From positions 1-6,657 of the forward strand of contig JAUXIR010000085.1 in assembly GCA_030620915.1 (NCBI GenBank): 6,657 bases of DNA. Direction: 5' to 3'. Shown here one piece after another: positions 1-5,557 of the stretch. A program made the translations under genes and the position numbers. The DNA is from Geopsychrobacter sp. Lineage in GTDB: Bacteria > Desulfobacterota > Desulfuromonadia > Desulfuromonadales > Geopsychrobacteraceae. The notes below the pieces were generated by a model, which had not been told where the DNA came from, did no database searches, and worked only from the letters and a program-made list of their open reading frames with translations. The number at the start of each line of letters is the position of its first letter. The stretch's first letter is position 1.

Positions 1-824
1 AGGCTTGCGCGCAACAACTGCTGCAACACCCCCATCAACACCTTGCGCTGAGCGCGCTTGATTCCGGGAGTCTTTTTTAATATCGATTCACTACTGGCAA
101 GGGCCTCGGATACCCCCATGACAAGCGGTAATTCCGCATAGACATTCTCAGCCTGACTGACCAGGTCACGAACCACGACCCCCTTAGCCTGATCGGCACT
201 GAACAATTTCAGGTTGGCGACCAGTGGGCGATCAAATACCTCTTGTTGCAGCTTGATCGAGAGTGCAGTGGCATCAAGCTCTGCGGTCAGGGTCTTGAGA
301 ACCCGGTAATCCTCTTCACTCAATGAAAAAGCAAATGCAGCTTCAACTGAAGTTCGCAACAGGTCAACCTCTGAGCCCCCTGGCGCGGACAGAGCTTCAC
401 CCTTTTCAACAGCAGGCCGACTGGCCGCCTGGGTCAACGCCAGCAGACCGCGTTTAAAGCGGCCAATTGCATTACGACTGGCATCTGAATCGAAATCGTA
501 GAAGGGCAAAACAGCCTGACGTGCTTCTTCCCGCTTGGTCTGGGTCAGGGGCATATCTTCGATCAGCAGATCACGTGGCGACTTGATATCACGCGAGGCG
601 ATTTCACCCGGAACATGGTATGCGGGGACAAAGCCCCCCTTGGGGATTATCACCAGGGTCAGGAGTATCGCCACGCCAATCAATAGAACGATGGCCACCT
701 GGCGCTGGTTCTGGTACCAGCTGCAAGCGGGCTCTGCACTGGCAAAGGACTTCTTTTCGCCCTTCTTGTCGGCTTTCTTATCTTGCCGCTTCTCACGCGC
801 TTCGAATTGATCTTTTTTTGCCAT
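1..824 (-). CDS. 7TM-HD (PgpH/YqfF-like) membrane phosphohydrolase, N-terminal part
   Basis: Incomplete: 274 codons are visible and the frame runs off the left edge, so only the N-terminal part is present. The ATG at 824 is the first possible start because an in-frame TAA lies directly before it. Residues 1-30 are very rich in Lys, Glu and Asp (cytoplasmic tail). Residues about 42-60 are a single strongly hydrophobic membrane segment. After it come motifs typical of the extracytoplasmic 7TMR-HDED domain: V-P-G-E-I-A-S-R-D-I-K-S-P-R-D near 71-85 and V-L-P-F-Y-D-F-D near 105-112, then an alpha-helical region. In this family, six or seven further helices and a cytoplasmic HD domain follow; in Listeria (PgpH) that domain cleaves c-di-AMP. 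Those parts lie outside the window, so catalytic competence cannot be judged. It follows phoH by 28 bases on the same strand, the usual order, and is probably cotranscribed. A purine-rich GAGGGAG lies unusually far (~15 bases) upstream of the start. Confidence 0.86.
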   Translation of the reverse strand, partial: MAKKDQFEAREKRQDKKADKKGEKKSFASAEPACSWYQNQRQVAIVLLIGVAILLTLVIIPKGGFVPAYHVPGEIASRDIKSPRDLLIEDMPLTQTKREEARQAVLPFYDFDSDASRNAIGRFKRGLLALTQAASRPAVEKGEALSAPGGSEVDLLRTSVEAAFAFSLSEEDYRVLKTLTAELDATALSIKLQQEVFDRPLVANLKLFSADQAKGVVVRDLVSQAENVYAELPLVMGVSEALASSESILKKTPGIKRAQRKVLMGVLQQLLRAS

Positions 825-852
825 TTATTTACTATTCCGCTCCCTCGCCAAC

Positions 853-1842
853 TCAACAACCATTCTTCCCGCGCCCTGAGCGCAACACCCGTTTATCTGC
901 CACCTGGTAGGCCTGGACTATCGACTGGACAATCGGATGCCGCACGACATCGACATCACTGAAGTAATTGAAACAGATCCCTTCGACCCCGGATAACACC
1001 TCGATTGCATGCAACAGACCCGACTGACGGCTGTCGGGCAGATCCACCTGGGTCACATCTCCGGTAATGACAGCCCGACTACCAAAGCCCAAGCGCGTCA
1101 GGAACATCTTCATCTGTTCGTAGGTGGTGTTCTGGGCTTCATCGAGGATGACAAAGGCATCGTTGAGGGTCCGACCGCGCATGAAAGCCAGAGGTGCAAC
1201 CTCAATCACCCCATTGGCCACCAGCTCTTTGCCTTGCTCCGGCTCAAGCATATCAAACAGGGCATCGTAGAGCGGGCGCAGATAAGGATTAATCTTTTCA
1301 GCCAGGTCGCCGGGCAGAAAGCCGAGTTTTTCCCCTGCTTCAACCGCCGGGCGTACCAGAATGATACGGCTGACCTCCTTGCGCATCAAAGCTGCGACGG
1401 CCATCGCCATCGCCAGGTAAGTCTTGCCGGTGCCGGCCGGGCCGACACCGAACACCACGTGATGCTCGCGCATTGCATCGATATAGTATGTTTGCGCCAG
1501 GCTCTTGGGCCCGATCATCTTCTTACGGGCGGAGATAAAGACCGTATCGAGGAAGATATCACGCAGATTGGCAGAAGAGTCCTGACAGAGGATCCGCACT
1601 GCGTAATCGACATCGGGCGGATAGAGCGGCATTCCGGCCTTGAGCAGCTGCTCCAGCTCTTCGAACACACGACGACCGACCTCGGCCTGAGCCTCATCAC
1701 CGGAAAAGTGAAGATCGAGGCCATTACTACCGATCCGGATACCCAGTGCACGCTCGACCAGCTTGAGATGCCGGTTCTGGCGCCCGTAAAGTTGCCCGAC
1801 CAGATCGGCGTCCGATACGCTAAACTTCTGAGGATGGCTCAT
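853..1842 (-). CDS. phoH: PhoH-family ATPase (PhoH/YbeZ/PhoL type)
   Basis: Cytoplasmic P-loop NTPase of the PhoH/YbeZ family, usually next to ybeY and linked to rRNA maturation and RNA metabolism. With the ATG at 1842 it has 329 residues, the usual family length. Residues 1-~110 form the N-terminal domain (including L-K-L-V-E-R-A-L-G-I-R near 26-36). The Walker A G-P-A-G-T-G-K-T is at 134-141, V-R-P-A-V-E-A-G-E-K-L-G-F-L-P-G at 163-178, the Walker B F-V-I-L-D-E-A-Q at 230-237 and the sensor-like I-T-G-D-V-T-Q-V-D-L-P at 259-269. All catalytic motifs look intact. The frame stays open upstream to a GTG at 1932, adding 30 residues; I prefer 1842 because family length and the N-terminus fit and a candidate promoter lies between the two starts. 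Neither start has a strong ribosome site. It is the probable first gene of a unit continuing into the 7TM-HD gene. E. coli phoH itself is a different paralogue; the closer E. coli counterpart is ybeZ. Confidence 0.95.
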   Translation of the reverse strand: MSHPQKFSVSDADLVGQLYGRQNRHLKLVERALGIRIGSNGLDLHFSGDEAQAEVGRRVFEELEQLLKAGMPLYPPDVDYAVRILCQDSSANLRDIFLDTVFISARKKMIGPKSLAQTYYIDAMREHHVVFGVGPAGTGKTYLAMAMAVAALMRKEVSRIILVRPAVEAGEKLGFLPGDLAEKINPYLRPLYDALFDMLEPEQGKELVANGVIEVAPLAFMRGRTLNDAFVILDEAQNTTYEQMKMFLTRLGFGSRAVITGDVTQVDLPDSRQSGLLHAIEVLSGVEGICFNYFSDVDVVRHPIVQSIVQAYQVADKRVLRSGRGKNGC

Positions 1843-1883
1843 GTCAAGGTTAAACCTGAGGAAGAATATCTGTTCACGGGTAC

Positions 1884-1913
1884 AATCTAGCACCAAAACT
1901 GAGCACTTGGCAA
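1884..1913 (-). promoter_or_regulatory. Candidate sigma-70 promoter for phoH
   Basis: On the minus strand, TTGCCA (1913-1908, 5/6 to the -35 consensus) is separated by 18 bases from TAGATT (1889-1884, 4/6 to the -10 consensus). Transcription would start near 1877, about 35 bases before the ATG at 1842. This placement favours the shorter PhoH start over the GTG at 1932. It is a consensus match by eye only. Confidence 0.3.
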
Positions 1914-1916
1914 TAT

Positions 1917-1945
1917 TTGAAGCCGGGTGCACCGGCCAGTATTTT
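1917..1945 (+). promoter_or_regulatory. Candidate sigma-70 promoter for the HEAT/HD-GYP operon
   Basis: TTGAAG (1917-1922, 4/6 to the -35 consensus) is separated by 17 bases from TATTTT (1940-1945, 4/6 to the -10 consensus). Transcription would start near 1952, leaving a leader of about 60 bases before the GTG at 2013. The -35 box lies only three bases from the -35 box proposed for phoH on the other strand, so the two would be back-to-back divergent promoters. Matches are moderate and no experiment supports them. Confidence 0.28.
1922..1936. repeat. Inverted repeat GCCGG-N5-CCGGC in divergent promoter region
   Basis: Perfect 5-base arms (1922-1926 and 1932-1936) around a five-base centre GTGCA. 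It lies between the proposed -35 and -10 boxes of the plus-strand promoter, where a bound regulator would interfere with RNA polymerase. It could be an operator, but short GC-rich palindromes also arise by chance. Confidence 0.3.
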
Positions 1946-1952
1946 ATGCTAG

Positions 1953-1967
1953 ATTCACTTAGTGAAT
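1953..1967. repeat. 15-base palindrome ATTCACT-T-AGTGAAT, candidate operator
   Basis: Perfect 7-base arms (1953-1959 and 1961-1967) around one central base, in an otherwise AT-rich stretch. It begins where transcription from the proposed plus-strand promoter would start, a typical repressor-operator position. I do not recognise the binding protein. It could also form a small hairpin at the 5' end of the leader RNA. Confidence 0.4.
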
Positions 1968-2001
1968 TCTTTTTTCACTGCCTGTCTATCCGCAAATTAC
2001 C

Positions 2002-2008
2002 GGAGGGG
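2002..2008 (+). promoter_or_regulatory. Ribosome binding site that fixes the HEAT-protein start
   Basis: GGAGGGG at 2002-2008 lies four bases (six from the GGAGG core) before an in-frame GTG at 2013. The frame is open back to 1962, but no such site precedes that earlier GTG, which also falls inside the palindrome at 1953-1967. The start is therefore placed at 2013. Confidence 0.8.
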
Positions 2009-2012
2009 TTTA

Positions 2013-4226
2013 GTGGAACACGGCACCCTGCAGAACCTTCCTGATCTCGACACCCGGATGTTGTCTAACTTCATCTATGAGATAAATATTGCCCGACGTC
2101 ACATGTCGACCTACCCGGCCGGGCATCCGATGATCGTCATGTCGACCGACAAAGTCCTCAATCTGCTCGATCAGCTCTTCGAATTTCGCCCGGAAATAGG
2201 CTTAGGTGTTGCTCGCGATGCCCTGATGTTTGAAGGGGAATGGCTCGATCGGAAGAATCCGGTCTACCGGGATTTTGCTGCGTTCCTGTTTAAGCGTGGC
2301 ATTGCGGCCATCCATTTCATGCGTCATGCCGATCGTGATGAGCTTATCCGCCTCAACCAGTTGCTCCGTGCCGAACGAGCTGAGGTTCAGGAACGTGGCG
2401 GCTACCCGGCCTTGCTCGAATCCCAGGGAATCGCTCATGTCAAAATCGTCCCGGTCGACTACCGCAGTTTTACAACCGTTGAGGAGGAACGGATCGGCAG
2501 CGGTGACTATGATGAAGAGCGCGAGCCTCTATGGGAAAACTTTCTCTACGGCATGATGGAGGGGGTCATCGACCCGCAAGGGAGCAGCCTTCACATGCCG
2601 ACCGATTTTGATCCGCGACTGGTCGCAGGCATTCTCAACCGTAAATCAGAAGGCCAGGGAATGACCGGCAAGGAGAATTATGATGCGGTCATTACCTCTT
2701 TTATCAGCCACATCGACACAGCCGGTAGCGGCTTACGCGGTGCTGCGGGATATAAAGGGCCCGGCAACGAAGAGTTGGGTGAACTCATCAACGAATTGAA
2801 CCCTGAACTGCGACGACAGTTTCTTAACAGCACCTTTCGGACCCTCGATACCCAGAAAAGCAAAGCCGAGGCGGTACTCGGAGCCTTCCCGGAAGAGTTG
2901 ATTATTGACAGCCTCAATCAGGTCAACCATCAAAAAATGCAGGTTTCCAGCAATATTCTCAACCTGCTCGGCAAGCTGTCAAGGCATCAGGAAGGCGGGC
3001 CCGCTCGCTCGAACATCCAGGGGAAAAGCAGCCTGGATAAACTCGAGGCCGGCAAGCGGATGCGTTTGATCTTTCGCGAAGAGGATACGGAAAAATTCAT
3101 TCCCGAGGCCTATCAGAATGCATTGAACACCATCGTCTCAACCGACCAGATCAGCCTGCTCAAAAATGATGAGATGGAGGCCCTGCGTACAGTCCTCGAC
3201 AACCAATCGGTTGAACGTCAGACCAGCGCCATCGCCTTTGAAATCATGACGGCCGGGGCCGAATCTGAGCTGGAAAGCACCCTGCAACGCAATCTGGTCG
3301 ATCTGGCGCGCTTTTTCCTTGAGACCGGTGACTTCATCGCACTCGCAGATCTTCATCAGCGTTGGGTTGATTATCTTAATCGCGATGAAATTGCCACCTT
3401 CTTCCTCGCCGAGGAGGTCCTGGAAACCCTCCATTCTCGTGAATTTGTTGCCGAAACCCTCGATGCCCTGGACCGTTTCGGCAGTGACAAACAGGAAGAG
3501 GTCCGAAATTATATCCTGGCCGTCGGCACCCCCTTTGCCGATGAATTGATTCGTCGCCTCGCTGAAAGCGAGAGCATGACTGTGCGTCGTTACTATATGG
3601 ATTGCCTCAGGGATATGGGGCCGAATGCTCACGAAGCGATCCTTGCTCACCTGCAGGATGAACGCTGGTACCTGGTGCGTAACCTCATCATTATCCTTGC
3701 CCGACAGCAGGACCCGGCATTAATCAAAAAACTCTATCCGTTGATCGACCACCCCCACCCGCGCGTTCATCAGGAGATCCTTAAGCTGCTGTTTGCCTAC
3801 AACCGCCCGCGGGCGGAGCGACTGCTGCTGGATGAACTCCAGACTCCAGATATTCCGACCCAGCTCTATGCCGTTCAAATCGCCGATCAGAGCAAGGACA
3901 AGGCGACACAACGCCAATTACTGCTGATTCTGCGTGATACCGCCTTAAATGACGAACTGCTCGGATTGAAGATTCAGATCCTGAAGACCCTGGCCAAAAT
4001 CGGCGATGCGGGGGTAGTGTCGTTCTTGGAGGGGCTGATAAACTCAGGGAACCTGCTCCATCCCAGGTCTTTTCACCGTCTGAAAATCGAGGCGATCAAA
4101 TCCCTCGGTCTTTATCCGGCTAAAGCCGCCGCGCCCTTACTCGAAAAACTCGCCAGAAACAAAAACAGCGAAATCACCTCCATCGCCAGGGAACAACTGC
4201 GCCTCCTGCGCCGGAGAACGCAATGA
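2013..4226 (+). CDS. HEAT-repeat protein with N-terminal module shared with the downstream HD-GYP protein
   Basis: A predicted soluble protein of 737 residues starting at GTG 2013; no signal peptide or membrane segment is visible. Three regions can be distinguished. Residues ~15-150 form an alpha/beta-looking module with Y-P-A-G-H-P at 34-39, A-L-M-F at 70-73, K-R-G-I at 94-97 and D-E-L at 109-111. It aligns with residues ~10-133 of the next protein. Residues ~150-175 are an acidic linker. Residues ~175-480 are mostly helical and I cannot assign them. Residues ~480-737 are HEAT-like paired helices, clearest at 522-600 and 685-730. HEAT arrays are known protein-binding scaffolds; no enzyme motif is seen. 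The stop codon overlaps the HD-GYP start (ATGA), so the two are probably made in fixed proportion. I infer a scaffold or sensor partner of the HD-GYP protein. The substrate or partner is unknown to me. Confidence 0.8.
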   Translation: MEHGTLQNLPDLDTRMLSNFIYEINIARRHMSTYPAGHPMIVMSTDKVLNLLDQLFEFRPEIGLGVARDALMFEGEWLDRKNPVYRDFAAFLFKRGIAAIHFMRHADRDELIRLNQLLRAERAEVQERGGYPALLESQGIAHVKIVPVDYRSFTTVEEERIGSGDYDEEREPLWENFLYGMMEGVIDPQGSSLHMPTDFDPRLVAGILNRKSEGQGMTGKENYDAVITSFISHIDTAGSGLRGAAGYKGPGNEELGELINELNPELRRQFLNSTFRTLDTQKSKAEAVLGAFPEELIIDSLNQVNHQKMQVSSNILNLLGKLSRHQEGGPARSNIQGKSSLDKLEAGKRMRLIFREEDTEKFIPEAYQNALNTIVSTDQISLLKNDEMEALRTVLDNQSVERQTSAIAFEIMTAGAESELESTLQRNLVDLARFFLETGDFIALADLHQRWVDYLNRDEIATFFLAEEVLETLHSREFVAETLDALDRFGSDKQEEVRNYILAVGTPFADELIRRLAESESMTVRRYYMDCLRDMGPNAHEAILAHLQDERWYLVRNLIIILARQQDPALIKKLYPLIDHPHPRVHQEILKLLFAYNRPRAERLLLDELQTPDIPTQLYAVQIADQSKDKATQRQLLLILRDTALNDELLGLKIQILKTLAKIGDAGVVSFLEGLINSGNLLHPRSFHRLKIEAIKSLGLYPAKAAAPLLEKLARNKNSEITSIAREQLRLLRRRTQ
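4213..4226 (+). promoter_or_regulatory. Ribosome binding site and ATGA stop-start overlap
   Basis: GGAGA at 4213-4217 lies five bases before the ATG at 4223. That ATG shares bases with the TGA stop (4224-4226) of the HEAT gene, giving a four-base overlap. This arrangement usually means translational coupling, with terminating ribosomes reinitiating on the second gene. Confidence 0.8.
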
Positions 4227-5377
4227 CCCCGCGGCTGGAGAATGTCCATGCCTTCGTCAGGCGCCTGACCACGGCGGCGGCGAACGCCGCCCTCTACAGC
4301 CTTGGTCATCGTCAGGTTTCTCATCTTTGCAACCTGGCTCAGGTCCACCTGCAGCGTGCTCAAGACGAGGATGGCGAACTCGCCCTGATGCTGGTCGATG
4401 ATCAGCTAATCTTCGATAACCTGCCCTTGGAGAACAACCTGTCGATTGAGCAGATGATCCAAGGACTCAAGCGGCGGGGAGTCGGAACGCTTAAACTCTT
4501 GGCCGGTATTGAAGTTGACGAGATCCGCGATCTGGTGGCCGTATTGGCACGCGGTGCACAAAGTTCCGCTGAAGCGGTTTCCAGTCCGCATATCCGCTAC
4601 GGTAAGATCGAAATTCGTTATGCCGAGGGCGCCAGCGATAGAGGCGACACCACGGCCAGTCAAATATTCGACCAGTTTCCGACCCTGGCCGAAATCCAGC
4701 AAGATGAACTGTCGGAGTTCATCGACCTCTACCGCGCGACGCGCAGAAGTCAGCGTCTCAACGTCGTCGGGATATCCGACATCGTCTCCAGTTTCGTCGA
4801 TGCATTCAGTAGCAACGCGGACCCGCTGCTCGCCCTTGCCCCCCTGCGTGGCCTCGATGAATACACCTATACCCATTCAACCAACGTCTGCATTCTCAAC
4901 CTCGCCCAGGCGCGCTTGCTCGGTATTGAGGGCCAGGTACTGCACGAAATCGGCGTTGCGGCCATGCTGCACGATGTCGGTAAACTCTTTGTCCCCGTTG
5001 AAATCCTGCAGAAACCTGGTCAATTGGATGATCAGGAGTGGGCGATCATGCAGGATCATCCCCGCAAAGGGGCCGAATACCTGTTTGGTACCCCCGGAGT
5101 GCCGCGCCTGGCTGTGGTTACGGCCTATGAACATCACATGCGCTACGATGGGTCCGGCTATCCCAAGGTGACCCGTCCCTGGCTGCAACACCTGGTCAGT
5201 CAGATGACGACGATCTCCGACTTTTTCGATGCCTTACGCACCCATCGCTCCTATCGTAAATCCCTCACCCTCGACACCGTAACCGGCATCATGCTCGAAC
5301 AAGCTGGAACCACTCTGCACCCGGCCCTAACGCGCAACTTCCTCAAGGCGATCAGTCAACTCGACAGTTTGAAATAA
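4223..5377 (+). CDS. HD-GYP domain protein, probable c-di-GMP phosphodiesterase
   Basis: A predicted cytoplasmic protein of 384 residues. Residues ~10-133 are the same N-terminal module as in the HEAT protein (Y-S-L-G-H at 25-29, Q-L-I-F at 61-64, R-R-G-V at 84-87, D-E-I at 99-101). Residues ~145-205 are a helical linker. Residues ~210-384 are an HD-GYP domain, whose characterised members hydrolyse c-di-GMP. Visible metal-ligand candidates are H218 (in Y-T-Y-T-H-S), H250-D251 (in H-D-V-G-K), H279, H304-H305 and D333 (in S-D-F-F-D-A-L). The signature D-G-S-G-Y-P is at 309-314 and R-S-Y-R-K at 342-346. The residue four before H218 is Tyr214, not the Glu seen in tri-iron members, which suggests a two-metal site. 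The usual I-P-L-x-A-R-I stretch after GYP is replaced by a divergent segment (~318-328) of equal length. There is no receiver domain or membrane segment, so input probably comes through the N-terminal module or the HEAT partner. Activity is predicted, not shown. Confidence 0.9.
   Translation: MTPRLENVHAFVRRLTTAAANAALYSLGHRQVSHLCNLAQVHLQRAQDEDGELALMLVDDQLIFDNLPLENNLSIEQMIQGLKRRGVGTLKLLAGIEVDEIRDLVAVLARGAQSSAEAVSSPHIRYGKIEIRYAEGASDRGDTTASQIFDQFPTLAEIQQDELSEFIDLYRATRRSQRLNVVGISDIVSSFVDAFSSNADPLLALAPLRGLDEYTYTHSTNVCILNLAQARLLGIEGQVLHEIGVAAMLHDVGKLFVPVEILQKPGQLDDQEWAIMQDHPRKGAEYLFGTPGVPRLAVVTAYEHHMRYDGSGYPKVTRPWLQHLVSQMTTISDFFDALRTHRSYRKSLTLDTVTGIMLEQAGTTLHPALTRNFLKAISQLDSLK
4273..4291 (+). other. 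GC-rich hairpin inside the start of the HD-GYP gene
   Basis: GGCGGCG (4273-4279) and CGCCGCC (4285-4291) form a perfect seven-pair stem with the loop GCGAA, 50 bases after the ATG. It encodes part of an Ala-rich helix (residues ~18-23). Such a stable stem could slow ribosomes or shape mRNA decay at this junction. It may equally be a by-product of consecutive Ala codons. Confidence 0.35.
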
Positions 5378-5445
5378 CCGCAGCACACTGGACAATAGCG
5401 AAAAGGTGGGAGAACCGGCCCTAAAGCCGCCTCGTCGCGAAAGGG

Positions 5446-5469
5446 TTGCGCATTAGCGAATCGATTTTT
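5446..5469 (+). terminator. Weak intrinsic terminator candidate after the HD-GYP gene
   Basis: TTGCGC (5446-5451) can pair with GCGAA (5456-5460) over the loop ATTA, with one bulged G, and T5 follows at 5465-5469. The stem is short and the T run starts four bases after it, so this is at best a weak Rho-independent terminator. A second small stem, CGGC-N6-GCCG, lies upstream at 5416-5429 but has no T run. Confidence 0.25.
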
Positions 5470-5547
5470 CTCTTTCACCTTTATCCTTTTTCCTTTAGTC
5501 TTTGGCCTCCCTTATTTCTTTATCCTTTCCACTTTTCCCTTTGTCCT
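5465..5547 (+). repeat. Pyrimidine-rich tract upstream of ettA with 11-base direct repeat
   Basis: By my count 73 of 83 bases are C or T. The tract is built from loosely repeated CCTTT/TCCTTT units. CTTTATCCTTT occurs exactly twice, at 5479-5489 and 5518-5528, 39 bases apart. In the ettA mRNA sense, CCTCCCTT at 5506-5513 resembles the 3' tail of 16S rRNA rather than a Shine-Dalgarno site. The rest of the 180-base spacer (5378-5464) holds only the weak stems described separately; I see no small gene in it. The role is unknown: it might be an unstructured, Rho-accessible or C/U-binding leader, or a dispersed intergenic repeat. Confidence 0.55.
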
Positions 5548-5557
5548 GGATTTACTC

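Noticed and set aside
1009..1890. Long plus-strand open frame of 293 codons antisense to phoH
   Set aside because: It lies almost wholly opposite the clearly recognisable PhoH gene with intact Walker motifs, and its product has no recognisable motif. It is a frame shadow.
1908..1923. Possible sigma-54 site (TTGGCA then TTTGAAGC)
   Set aside because: The GG to GC spacing is 11, not the required 10, and the -12 half is poor.
1843..1932. 30-residue N-terminal extension of PhoH from a GTG at 1932
   Set aside because: The extension has no family resemblance or good ribosome site, and a candidate promoter lies within it. The ATG at 1842 gives the usual family length.
1962..2012. 17-residue N-terminal extension of the HEAT protein from a GTG at 1962
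   Set aside because: That GTG falls inside a palindrome and has no ribosome site, while GGAGGGG is ideally placed before the in-frame GTG at 2013.
3138..3650. 170-codon minus-strand open frame inside the HEAT gene
   Set aside because: It is antisense to a well-supported coding frame, with no recognisable domain or plausible ribosome site.
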